DNA of 53,530 nt. Source: an uncultured Bacteroidota bacterium. GTDB lineage: Bacteria > Bacteroidota > Rhodothermia > Rhodothermales > UBA10348. Position numbers and translations under genes: made by a program. Shown here piece after piece: positions 38,020 through 45,964 of the stretch (positions are counted from its first letter, which is position 1; every line of letters begins with the position of its first letter). The notes under the pieces are model-generated. The model ran no database searches and was not told the origin of the DNA. It saw only the letters and a list, made by a program, of their open reading frames with translations. The DNA is taken from assembly GCA_937876355.1 (NCBI GenBank), contig CALFHN010000016.1, forward strand, positions 1 to 53,530, read 5' to 3'.

Positions 38020-38652
38020 CTACTTTTTTTGTCGTCTATAGGTCATGATTTCTATTATTCTTTTTTCCATACGGTCCAATTCGGGAAGAGGTGCACCGTA
38101 TTTCTGAGAAGCACTGACCAACACGTTTCTTAGAATTTGATCATGAGTAGGAATTTGAGAGATGGAACGGCTAAGAATTCGAACGAAATAGGACGTTAGC
38201 GCCTTAATTACTTGCCACCTCAAAAACACAAACCCAATCAATCCAATTCCGAGGGCATCAAATTGCCCGGAACTGGCAAAAAAACTAAGCACCATCACGT
38301 AAAGAAGCCCCTGGACCACTACGTGATTCATGAACCTGATTATGGGAATTAACCAAAATATGACTACTGATGGAGAAAGAACAGCCATTATCAGGTAAAT
38401 CAATACCGAGCCAACAGCCGATTCCCAAGGTTCAGCGATCAACATTAGACAGGGCAATGTCCAAATCGTAATGGTCACTGGGATTCGGCTCCAATCACCG
38501 GCTTTTTGAAACAATGTTTCTAAGCCAATCTTGTCGATGATTTTCGGGGCAAATTCTAGAAGGTCTTTAACAGACGTGTGGTACCAAATGCCATCCGAAG
38601 TAAAAATGCCACTTGGCATTTCTACATACGTGAGCTTCGACGTTTTAGTCAT
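38020..38652 (-). CDS. Unknown membrane protein of the BMC-YbbR operon
   Basis: A 210-residue protein with about four membrane helices (about 57-75, 80-103, 107-128 and 132-150), flanked by a soluble N-terminal segment of about 55 residues and a charged C-terminus (RMEKRIIEIMTYRRQKK). Its start overlaps the YbbR-like gene stop by eight bases, so it is the last gene of the shell protein operon. No family is recognised. A role at the membrane with the YbbR-like protein is an inference from overlap alone. Confidence 0.75.
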   Translation of the reverse strand: MTKTSKLTYVEMPSGIFTSDGIWYHTSVKDLLEFAPKIIDKIGLETLFQKAGDWSRIPVTITIWTLPCLMLIAEPWESAVGSVLIYLIMAVLSPSVVIFWLIPIIRFMNHVVVQGLLYVMVLSFFASSGQFDALGIGLIGFVFLRWQVIKALTSYFVRILSRSISQIPTHDQILRNVLVSASQKYGAPLPELDRMEKRIIEIMTYRRQKK

Positions 38653-39625
38653 TGCGAATATCGTAGTATTTCAATCCTACCGGATCAATCCTAGCTTCGC
38701 GAACGGCCAGCCCATTGGGCAAGTGTATCATTGGGTAAACTAGCCCTTGTTCATCCCTGCGCGTATCTGAATAGGGTACAAAAACGTAAAAGTCTTCGGC
38801 CGCTAAGGAAGAGTCATACTGCGACAACGGAATTAAATAAGTAACGTCCACAGTTGACGGCACGAAAGAGACTTGTTCAGTTTCACCTAGACCAATTGCC
38901 CGAACTTCAATGGTCCGTGTCGCTTCAGTAAATTCTGTAATATTGGCTCTCACGGTTACTTCTGAGACATCAAACCCAACTAGGCCTTCAAGAGAATCTG
39001 AAATAGCAATCGTGGCGAAGAGGGAGTCTGCGAGCTGTCCCAATTGTCGCTTTTGAGTATGCCACATCGTGATTCCACTAATAATCGAAGCGGCTCCAGA
39101 AATTGTTATAGAATCGGGCGAAATCGAAACTTGTCCGATCATGCCAAAACCTGGAGAAAAATCTAATTCTATGACGGGTACTATCGGTACTTTTCGGTAA
39201 TCTCGATTTTCGATTGAAATTTGTGTGGTACGTGGAGTAACCGTTTGTAGGCTGACATTATTGACCACCTCAGAAGCTACAAGTAACAAATCTACCTCGC
39301 CCGCCTCAGCATTAATCGGGACTACAGGTGGATTATAATAAAGCCGTAAAACTTGAACTCCTTCTCCTTCCACTTGGATTCTAATGGACGAAGGAGGAAG
39401 AGCAGAAAGTGCTTTATCACTAGGTAAATTTCGAATTTCAGTCTGGAAATCTATGATTTGCGTGTACGTTTCCTGCATAGAAAAGGCAAACCATAGTATA
39501 AAAGCAGCCAGAACACACATGGAAATGACAAATCCCTTGTTCTCGGGTTCACGGGAATCAAATTTTGAGCCCTGACGAATCGGCGAAAACAACGACCTGA
39601 TTCTATCGGTAAAGGACATGGTCAT
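38645..39625 (-). CDS. YbbR-like domain protein
   Basis: A 326-residue protein with one N-terminal membrane helix (about 30-50) and an outward-facing region of beta-rich YbbR-like repeats (about 55-325; segments such as VPIVPVIELDFSPGF and DSITISGAASII). In Firmicutes, YbbR (CdaR) anchors and regulates the diadenylate cyclase CdaA; in Bacteroidota similar proteins occur without it. No cyclase is next to it here. It lies 23 bases after the longer BMC gene. Confidence 0.82.
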   Translation of the reverse strand: MTMSFTDRIRSLFSPIRQGSKFDSREPENKGFVISMCVLAAFILWFAFSMQETYTQIIDFQTEIRNLPSDKALSALPPSSIRIQVEGEGVQVLRLYYNPPVVPINAEAGEVDLLLVASEVVNNVSLQTVTPRTTQISIENRDYRKVPIVPVIELDFSPGFGMIGQVSISPDSITISGAASIISGITMWHTQKRQLGQLADSLFATIAISDSLEGLVGFDVSEVTVRANITEFTEATRTIEVRAIGLGETEQVSFVPSTVDVTYLIPLSQYDSSLAAEDFYVFVPYSDTRRDEQGLVYPMIHLPNGLAVREARIDPVGLKYYDIRND

Positions 39626-39648
39626 GATATCTCCTCGCCGCTTTGTGC

Positions 39649-40098
39649 TTATTTGCGATCGCGCAGAGCATCTAGCAACTGATTCTTATTGGCTCTAGCA
39701 ATTTCACGGCCTTGAAGGGACAGGTTATCCAAAGTCCGAGCCAAAGTCCGAAGTTCTCGAACCGTCATTTCCTCATACGTAGATGACGTGTGGGCTGTTT
39801 TCGCCACCGTTTTCTGAGGTTGTGATTGCATGGCTCGCACATCGTCAGAAGGCCGTGCGATTACATGAGAGGACAATACCTCTCCAATTCGTCTCGCAGC
39901 ATGCGTGCCCGCTTCGACAGCCGCTTGAACCGCTGCCGTTTCACCGGTTATCTGAACGGTCATCATGGCTGCGTCAGTCCGTTCCAAGGCAACCAATGAA
40001 ACCTGAGCAGTTTTCAGCATGGCGTCCGCAGCCTCTAGGGCGGCGATCAATCCTCGGGTTTCAATGAAACCCATCGCTTCATATACGGCTTGGGCCAT
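39649..40098 (-). CDS. BMC-H shell protein with Rho_N/SAP-like tail
   Basis: A 149-residue protein. Residues 4-88 are a complete BMC (hexamer) domain: GFIETRGLIAALEAADAMLK, with the conserved edge Lys29, and IGEVLSSHVIARP at the end. The pore loop, where most shell hexamers carry a Gly-rich motif, reads ERTDAAMM (39-46), so the pore should be larger-sided or closed and acidic/hydrophobic. After a Gln/Thr linker (89-107) comes a tail (108-149) with the MTVRELRTLAR...GREI...NKNQLLDALR pattern of helix-extended-helix Rho_N/SAP modules, which can bind nucleic acid or proteins. It lies 43 bases after the other BMC-H gene. No pentamer or cargo enzyme is in the window. Confidence 0.88.
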   Translation of the reverse strand: MAQAVYEAMGFIETRGLIAALEAADAMLKTAQVSLVALERTDAAMMTVQITGETAAVQAAVEAGTHAARRIGEVLSSHVIARPSDDVRAMQSQPQKTVAKTAHTSSTYEEMTVRELRTLARTLDNLSLQGREIARANKNQLLDALRDRK

Positions 40099-40141
40099 AC
40101 TGATTCACGTTGTAAAAATGGAGACTTAGGGTCCGAATGGA

Positions 40142-40435
40142 TTAGCTATCCAATCCGGAAGGCAAAATGGACTCCACGTCGGAGTGCGGACGAGGGATAA
40201 CGTGAACAGAAACCAATTCTCCCACGCGTTCGGCCGCTGCTGCGCCCGCATCGGTAGCCGCTTTAACCGCACCGACATCTCCTCTAACCATCACAGTTAC
40301 ATATCCTCCACCAATTTTTTCCTTTCCAATGAGGTGGACTTTTGCTGCTTTGACCATAGCATCGGCGGCTTCAATGGCACCAACCAATCCTTTAGTCTCG
40401 ATCATCCCAAGAGCGATTCCGTAATCTTCTGACAT
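40142..40435 (-). CDS. Canonical BMC-H shell protein
   Basis: A 97-residue single-domain shell hexamer of the PduA/EutM/CsoS1/CcmK type. Hallmarks are [23 protein letters not shown] with edge Lys29, a Gly-rich pore KIGGG (40-44), and the PRPH edge motif (81-84). Such hexamers tile into the flat faces of bacterial microcompartments. It is the first gene of an operon with the longer BMC-H, a YbbR-like protein and a membrane protein. No carboxysome, Pdu, Eut or glycyl-radical enzyme gene is near it, so it is an orphan or satellite shell locus. Confidence 0.95.
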   Translation of the reverse strand: MSEDYGIALGMIETKGLVGAIEAADAMVKAAKVHLIGKEKIGGGYVTVMVRGDVGAVKAATDAGAAAAERVGELVSVHVIPRPHSDVESILPSGLDS

Positions 40436-40603
40436 TTCGAGTTCGTGTATAGTCGAGATGAGTTTCCGAACCAGATGCCTTCACCCGAAGACCTCTGTTA
40501 GGGAGCACCCAGCCTTCGCCGGAGCACGCCATTCGGTTAAGCCTTGAATATAGACCTACTTCTACCCGTTTGTCAAAGATTCAGGTGTCCGATCTCATAT
40601 GAA

Positions 40604-40629
40604 TTGAGTATACTCCCGCAATAATTTTG
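40604..40629 (+). promoter_or_regulatory. Candidate Bacteroidota-type promoter of the first 2-epimerase gene
   Basis: TAATTTTG at 40622-40629 matches the TAnnTTTG minus-7 element of this phylum, with TTG at 40604-40606 upstream, 24 bases before the ATG at 40653. The spacing is shorter than typical, so this is a weak call. The 217-base divergent gap also has a direct repeat GGAGCAC (40502-40508 and 40521-40527) and a small minus-strand reading frame (40392-40532) that overlaps the start of the BMC-H gene. Confidence 0.35.
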
Positions 40630-40652
40630 TTTTTCTCTACGCATTCTTCCCC

Positions 40653-41756
40653 ATGATCAAAGCTGCCCTTATTGCCGGTGCTCGGCCCAATTTCATTAAA
40701 ATTGCTGCTTTAGAAAAGGCCTTTTCAGATTCAGGTCAATTTTTAAACACGCTTATTCATACCGGGCAGCACTATGATGCTAAAATGAGTGACATTTTTT
40801 TTCGGCAACTTGGGATGCCCGAGCCCGAATTATTTCTGGGGATTGGGTCTGGTTCTCACGCCGCTCAAACCGCTGCTGTGATGGTGGAAACGGAAAAAGT
40901 TTTCTTGGCAAATAGGCCTGATGTGGTTGTGGTGGTGGGCGATGTGAATTCTACGGTGGCTACAGCCCTAACGGCAAAAAAGATGTGTATTCCCGTGGCC
41001 CACGTAGAAGCGGGCCTTCGTTCCTTCGATCCGGGGATGCCTGAAGAAATAAATCGAATTGTGACCGATGCCATCTCCGACCTGTTGTATGTGAGCGAGC
41101 CATCTGGATTGATGCATTTGAAAAACGAAGGTGTCCCGGACCATAAGGTGGTGTTTGCGGGCAATGTCATGATTGATTCGCTTCGTCGGTTCGAAGACAA
41201 AGCGAGAGCAACAAATTACTCGGAATCAATTGGGTTGAACGCGGGACGCTATTTTCTCATCACGGCTCATCGACCCGCCATGGTGGACAACGACGTACAT
41301 CTAGGGACTTTTGCCCGCTCGCTCCTCGGTTTGGCAGAAATGGGAGATGTTGTATTTCCGATCCACCCGCGGACTTCGAAACGACTAGAATCTATTGGAC
41401 TCGCAGCTTCCCTGGCCTCAAATCCGCGTATTCGCCTTACCGAGCCTATCGGCTATTTGGAGTTTATGAATTTAATGATGCACTCGGGTTTGATTGTAAC
41501 AGACAGCGGCGGAATCCAAGAGGAGTCAACGGCCCTTTCTGTGCCATGCGCTACGGTTCGACCCAATACAGAAAGGCCAGTTACGATTGAAGAAGGCACC
41601 AATGTGCTCATGAATCTCGACGTGGGTGAAATTACTGCTGCAGGAGAGAAGGCACTGTCAGGAAACTGGAAAAAAGGTCGTATTCCAGCTTTGTGGGACG
41701 GTAAAGCAGCCAACAGAATTGCTGAACACTTGGCGAATACGCTTTCGACGCTCTAA
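40653..41756 (+). CDS. wecB: UDP-N-acetylglucosamine 2-epimerase (non-hydrolysing), WecB-like
   Basis: A 367-residue enzyme of the two-Rossmann, GT-B-like epimerase family. It should convert UDP-GlcNAc to UDP-ManNAc for surface polysaccharide. Motifs: AGARPNFIK, HTGQHYD, VGDVNST, HVEAGLRS, PEEINR, HPRT, DSGGIQEE and the TERP loop typical of the GlcNAc form. The usual HRxEN motif is altered to HRPAM, keeping the catalytic His but losing the Glu and Asn. Its stop overlaps the stop of the next, convergent gene by four bases. Confidence 0.85.
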   Translation: MIKAALIAGARPNFIKIAALEKAFSDSGQFLNTLIHTGQHYDAKMSDIFFRQLGMPEPELFLGIGSGSHAAQTAAVMVETEKVFLANRPDVVVVVGDVNSTVATALTAKKMCIPVAHVEAGLRSFDPGMPEEINRIVTDAISDLLYVSEPSGLMHLKNEGVPDHKVVFAGNVMIDSLRRFEDKARATNYSESIGLNAGRYFLITAHRPAMVDNDVHLGTFARSLLGLAEMGDVVFPIHPRTSKRLESIGLAASLASNPRIRLTEPIGYLEFMNLMMHSGLIVTDSGGIQEESTALSVPCATVRPNTERPVTIEEGTNVLMNLDVGEITAAGEKALSGNWKKGRIPALWDGKAANRIAEHLANTLSTL

Positions 41757-42946
41757 GAGCCAATAAGCGAGCGATATGCGCTGACAAGCCCCCCGGAGGT
41801 TGCGTTCCAATTGTATCGGTCTTTTACAGCCGCTGCTCCAGCGACGCCCATTTTTTTTCGCATTTCGGAGCTATCAATTAGGGTAATTGCATGTTTTGCC
41901 AATTCCTCCGGTTTACCAGAAGTATAGACCAAGCCAGCGTTCGTTTCCTCAACAATACGTTTCAGCGGCTTACAATCGGACACGACGCACGGAAGCTCCA
42001 TGTACATGTAGTGGAAGAGTTTATGCGGAATCGTGTGGTCTGTATGCACCGTCTTTTTGTGAGGAATTATTCCAATATCGCACGCAGCCATATAACTTTT
42101 AACCCGCTGTTGATCTTGCCAACCGGTGAACACCACGTGCTCGTTCATACCGAGCGAAGTCACAAGGGCGCGCAAGTCCGGTTGGACCGCCCCGTCGCCA
42201 ACTAGAACGAGTTCAACACTAGGATGACGCTTCGCGATAGTGGGCATTGCGAGAATCACATCCTCGAGACCTCGGTGCCCATCCATTCCGCCAGTATAGA
42301 TGAGGCGAGGACGGAGTTCATCGAAACCACCAAGGTGCTGAAGAGGCCAAGACTTGAAATCATCTAGGTGGATGGTATTTGGAACGGTTGTAATGTGTTT
42401 TGCTGGAAGGCCGTTACTGGAAAGTCGCTCCGCCATTTCTTCGATGACCACAATCAAATGATCAACTTCCCTAGTCCATTTGTCCTCTAGTTGTTGCCAT
42501 TTGTCCAAATCGACAACCCATTTGCCAGGAATGCTCGTGCTCCATTTGTAGTGCCGCAAAGCCTCGACCCAGTTTTCGTGCATATCGCCCACAACTGGGA
42601 CTCCCAACCGCTTACCTGCCTTTATACAAGCACCAAATAGGTACAAATCATGAGCGTGAACGGCATCAAAGGGCAACTCGCGGTTCAAACGGGTCAAAAG
42701 GAACCCCACATACCAATCTAAAAACGGAAAACTGCCCGATAGGCCCCTCATTTTGTTGCGAAACTGGGCAGGAATCCGAGCCCGAATAATGCGTGCATAT
42801 CCAGAATGTTCATTGGCAGGCCGAATGTCGGGACCAATAGCTAAAACGGTGACTTCATACCCCGCTGAAACGAGCGTCCTAACCTCGTTTTCTACCCGCA
42901 AATCTGGCGGATACGAATGATCCAAAACCATTACGATGTGCTTCAT
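41753..42946 (-). CDS. Glycosyltransferase, family 4-like
   Basis: A 397-residue GT-B glycosyltransferase. The N-terminal acceptor domain has the DHSYPPDLRVENEV start and a HAHDLYLFG loop; the C-terminal donor domain has IYTGGMDGHRGLEDV, LVGDGAVQPDL and the IPHKLFHYMYMELPCVVSD region, with the family's E-x7-E replaced by a related pattern. It should add a sugar to a surface glycan. It is the last gene of a minus-strand polysaccharide group, 64 bases after the second epimerase. Donor and acceptor are not known. Confidence 0.88.
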   Translation of the reverse strand: MKHIVMVLDHSYPPDLRVENEVRTLVSAGYEVTVLAIGPDIRPANEHSGYARIIRARIPAQFRNKMRGLSGSFPFLDWYVGFLLTRLNRELPFDAVHAHDLYLFGACIKAGKRLGVPVVGDMHENWVEALRHYKWSTSIPGKWVVDLDKWQQLEDKWTREVDHLIVVIEEMAERLSSNGLPAKHITTVPNTIHLDDFKSWPLQHLGGFDELRPRLIYTGGMDGHRGLEDVILAMPTIAKRHPSVELVLVGDGAVQPDLRALVTSLGMNEHVVFTGWQDQQRVKSYMAACDIGIIPHKKTVHTDHTIPHKLFHYMYMELPCVVSDCKPLKRIVEETNAGLVYTSGKPEELAKHAITLIDSSEMRKKMGVAGAAAVKDRYNWNATSGGLVSAYRSLIGS

Positions 42947-43010
42947 GATTGTTGGGTTACGGGCCTTTCTAAGAGTGCTTCTTTAGTTGTTGTCGCATTA
43001 GGCTAACGTC

Positions 43011-44063
43011 TTAATTTGCCAAGAGCCTACAAATATGAGAGGACGCGCTGCCGCCGGCGACGGCGCCAAACATGGGTGCTGGCCCGTGAGGGTCGAGGGT
43101 GGTTGCTTTCACTATGGCCGTTGTATCCGCACCGACAATTCTGTTCCATCCTCCTTCAAGAGTTTCGGTCCATTCCGTTTCATCCCTCATCGTTATGCAA
43201 GGCGTGCCCAGCCAAACAGCTTCTTTTTGAAGGCCCCCAGAATCGGTAAGAACCTTGGTAGAATGGGTGATAAGGGTTAGCATCGCTAGGTAAGAAACGG
43301 GTTCAATGATGACTACGTTTTTGGAAACATCAAAGCGTTCCAACAGATTGCGTGTTCGTGGATGAACCGGCCAAACAATAGTTTCTGAGATCTGCCTAAA
43401 AGCATCTAGAATGGCCGAGAGTCGATTGGGGTCGTTCGTGTTTTCAGCACGATGCACAGTTGCTAAGAAAAATGTTGATATTTCTGGCCCAAGTATCTCG
43501 TGTAATGGACGGCTCTCCTGGGCTTTTTGTGCAAAGTACTTCGTCGCATCTAACATGACATCCCCAGTGAGGTGAACTCCTTTTGTCATTCCTTCCGTTT
43601 TGAGATGATCGACAGCCGTCTGAGTGGGACAAAAGAGGAGATCCGATAATCTATCGGTTACGATTCGGTTGATCTCTTCTGGCATGCGCATATTGAACGA
43701 CCGCAATCCAGCCTCTACATGCGCAACCGGAATCCCCAACTTGGCACCTACCATTGAAGAAGCAAGGGTGCTGTTGGTATCGCCGTAAACCACTAACCAA
43801 TCGGGTGGCCTTTTTTCAAGATATTTTTCGAGTTTGATCATCATGGCGCCTGTTTGGGCTCCGTGACTCCCTGAGCCAACATCAAGATTGATTTCTGGGG
43901 ACGGTATGCCTAATTCAGAAAAAAATATATCGCTCATTCCAGGATCATAGTGCTGTCCTGTGTGCACGATTCGTTCTTGAAATCCAGCTTTTTGAAACGC
44001 GTGACTAACAACTGCGGCTTTTATGAATTGGGGCCTAGCACCGACTACTGTTACGATATCCAT
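43011..44063 (-). CDS. UDP-sugar 2-epimerase, WbpI-like
   Basis: A 350-residue non-hydrolysing 2-epimerase with VGARPQFIKAAVV, HTGQHYDPGMSD, YGDTNST, HVEAGLRSFN, the intact HRAEN motif and DSGGLQKEA. The late loop reads RDETEWTETLEGGWN, as in the WbpI group that acts on UDP-2,3-diacetamido-glucuronate, unlike the TERP loop of the first epimerase in this window. So the two are different branches and probably make different sugars. It is three bases after the upstream glycosyltransferase gene. Confidence 0.85.
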   Translation of the reverse strand: MDIVTVVGARPQFIKAAVVSHAFQKAGFQERIVHTGQHYDPGMSDIFFSELGIPSPEINLDVGSGSHGAQTGAMMIKLEKYLEKRPPDWLVVYGDTNSTLASSMVGAKLGIPVAHVEAGLRSFNMRMPEEINRIVTDRLSDLLFCPTQTAVDHLKTEGMTKGVHLTGDVMLDATKYFAQKAQESRPLHEILGPEISTFFLATVHRAENTNDPNRLSAILDAFRQISETIVWPVHPRTRNLLERFDVSKNVVIIEPVSYLAMLTLITHSTKVLTDSGGLQKEAVWLGTPCITMRDETEWTETLEGGWNRIVGADTTAIVKATTLDPHGPAPMFGAVAGGSASSHICRLLAN

Positions 44064-44066
44064 TAT

Positions 44067-45371
44067 TTATGATTTGGAAATAGAGTTGAGGAGCGTGGCT
44101 AACTGATCCGTTTGCGAGCGGCGGCTGTACGCCGCCGCTCGCTGCTGGTTTGCCCCTAGAAGGGGCAAACCAGCCAGCCACGCAGCATAGTGCCGGTCGA
44201 TAAACGCTCCAATTTCTTCAGTATCCTCGTACGAAAACATAACTCCAGCGCCTGTTTCCTTTAGAATGTTTGCCGCTTCTCCTGAAGGATCGCCCAGGCC
44301 TAAAATGGGCCGTCCTGAAGCTATATACTCGTAGATCTTACCCGTCACGATTCCGGCAGCGTCATTGACCCGATTTATGGGCAGTAACAAAAGGGAAGCA
44401 CTTTGAGTGTAAGAAAGCGCTTCAGCATGAGGCACATAACTAACAATCTCAAACCGATCCTCTGCTCCTGCGCGATTGGCATCAGTTAGAATAGTCGAGT
44501 CCACGTTTCCAATACATTGAATGCGTAGGGCAGGCCACCTTTCGGAAGAGGACATATCTGAAAGCAAGGTCCAAATCGGCTCTGGGTTTCTAGCCGGAGA
44601 CATATTTCCAGTATGTACTAACGTGAAATTGTCGTTTTTTTTCGGTATAAGTCCGTCAAAATCGGCCGGATCGAAGCCATTTCGTATCAGTGAAAACGGC
44701 CGTCCTACAGCCTTTTGCATTGAATTCCGAAGGTCTTCAGTTACCGCAACGCAGGCAGTAGCTTGCTTCAGAGTGCGGTCGCGAATCCTGAGATCTCTTT
44801 TACGAGCCATTGAACTGGTCGGCAACATACTGGCATAAGCCACGTCTGGCCAAGCATCTCGGATATCAGCTAACCAAGGAGTATTGCTTTTTTTTGCCAA
44901 AAAAGCTGCTATTAAATGACTAGAATGGGGCGGACCTGTAGAAACAATGGCATCAAAGGAATGCATAACCATGGCATCTAAACCAGCCTTTCTAGCATGT
45001 TTTACCCATCCAACTCGTGCATCAGGCAAAAATAAATTTGCCCGAATCCATCTAGCAATTTTTTCTTTAAACGACGCATGATCTGCCCCCAAAAAGCCAA
45101 CCCCAACGGCATCTGATTTCTTCTTACCCGTCCACCTGGCGTACGCCGAGTATGGGTCCCATGAGCGCGTCTTAATAACGATTGTATCTGGTCCAATTTC
45201 TGCTTCTTGCAATACGTCTAGATCGGGATATGAAGCAAAAGCCGGGTCTACCGTCAACACGGTAACCTTCCATCCGAATTCCGGAAGGTATTTTACGAAC
45301 TTGAGAGGTCGCTGTACCCCAGAACCACCTGATGGCGGAAAATAATACGTGATAAATAATACGTGCTTCAA
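44067..45371 (-). CDS. Glycosyltransferase, family 4-like
   Basis: A 434-residue GT-B enzyme. It starts LFITYYFPPSGGSGVQRPLKF, typical of a group that works on exported glycans, then STGPPHSSHL, LADIRDAWP and, in the donor domain, LVHTGNMSPARNP, and TGKIYEYIASGRPILGLGDP with the conserved Glu residues. The last about 30 residues are encoded by DNA that holds two perfect hairpins (44114-44174). It lies 50 bases after the methyltransferase and three before the WbpI-like epimerase. Confidence 0.88.
   Translation of the reverse strand: MKHVLFITYYFPPSGGSGVQRPLKFVKYLPEFGWKVTVLTVDPAFASYPDLDVLQEAEIGPDTIVIKTRSWDPYSAYARWTGKKKSDAVGVGFLGADHASFKEKIARWIRANLFLPDARVGWVKHARKAGLDAMVMHSFDAIVSTGPPHSSHLIAAFLAKKSNTPWLADIRDAWPDVAYASMLPTSSMARKRDLRIRDRTLKQATACVAVTEDLRNSMQKAVGRPFSLIRNGFDPADFDGLIPKKNDNFTLVHTGNMSPARNPEPIWTLLSDMSSSERWPALRIQCIGNVDSTILTDANRAGAEDRFEIVSYVPHAEALSYTQSASLLLLPINRVNDAAGIVTGKIYEYIASGRPILGLGDPSGEAANILKETGAGVMFSYEDTEEIGAFIDRHYAAWLAGLPLLGANQQRAAAYSRRSQTDQLATLLNSISKS
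44114..44174. repeat. Two adjacent perfect inverted repeats inside a glycosyltransferase gene
   Basis: The first has 12-bp GC-rich arms (44114-44125 and 44131-44142, loop TGTAC). The second has 14-bp arms (44144-44157 and 44161-44174, loop AGA). They are separated by one base and lie within the coding frame, which stays open. They look like an inserted palindromic element of the REP/BIME kind, or a pair of hairpins reducing read-through to downstream genes. Confidence 0.8.
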
Positions 45372-45421
45372 AGATTTTGCCTCACAACCTAGGACTCGAA
45401 CTCATCAAGTTAATGTACTTA

Positions 45422-45964
45422 TCAAATCTTACGTTCAGCACAAACGGCGTAATAGCGCGGTGTGAATTGCCTTAACAAAGGCCGAAACCCAATCCAGCCT
45501 GTTGGGCTTGTCCACTTTTCCCTATGAGTGATACTCCAACCCGCCCTTTCCAATAACCAATCGAATTGCCAATCTTCGAATTCGTGGTAATGACAATTCC
45601 ACAGGTCAGACTTACTCCGGTACGCAGGTGCAAACCATAACCGTAGAGGTACCGTTGCAATCAGCTTAGGGGCCGTGATCGCCTGAAGCAACGGCAGGGG
45701 AGAAACCAAGTGTTCTAATACTTCAAAAGCGGTAACCGCGTCTGCCGAAGTGGAAGCTAGCTCGGGATGCGCATCCAAGTCGCCCTCCGTGTTCAAGACA
45801 GAATATCCAAGCGTTTGTAAATGCTTTCCCAATGGATTGGGCATTCCTATATCCAATATGTTAGCAGGGGCTGGCAATACCCGTGACAACAATGAGCAGG
45901 TATTTTTGTAGCGATGCTTAAGCACGGGGTTGAGAGCCGGATCGTATGGTGCTCTTGACGTCAT
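45422..45964 (-). CDS. SAM-dependent methyltransferase (class I)
   Basis: A 180-residue methyltransferase of the type 11 pattern. The SAM-binding strand reads ANILDIGMPNPLG (the Gly-rich loop is partly altered), an acidic residue follows in NTEGDLDA, and the TAFEVLEHL motif is clear. A Trp-rich C-terminus (YHEFEDWQFDWLLERAGW) is normal for the family. The start overlaps the YfhO-like gene stop by four bases. It probably modifies a glycan or a lipid carrier in this locus; the substrate is unknown. Confidence 0.8.
   Translation of the reverse strand: MTSRAPYDPALNPVLKHRYKNTCSLLSRVLPAPANILDIGMPNPLGKHLQTLGYSVLNTEGDLDAHPELASTSADAVTAFEVLEHLVSPLPLLQAITAPKLIATVPLRLWFAPAYRSKSDLWNCHYHEFEDWQFDWLLERAGWSITHREKWTSPTGWIGFRPLLRQFTPRYYAVCAERKI

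Noticed and set aside
40461-40550. Known riboswitch class in the shell operon leader
   Set aside because: Compared by eye with glycine, SAM, TPP, cobalamin and c-di-GMP cores; no match beyond short hairpins.
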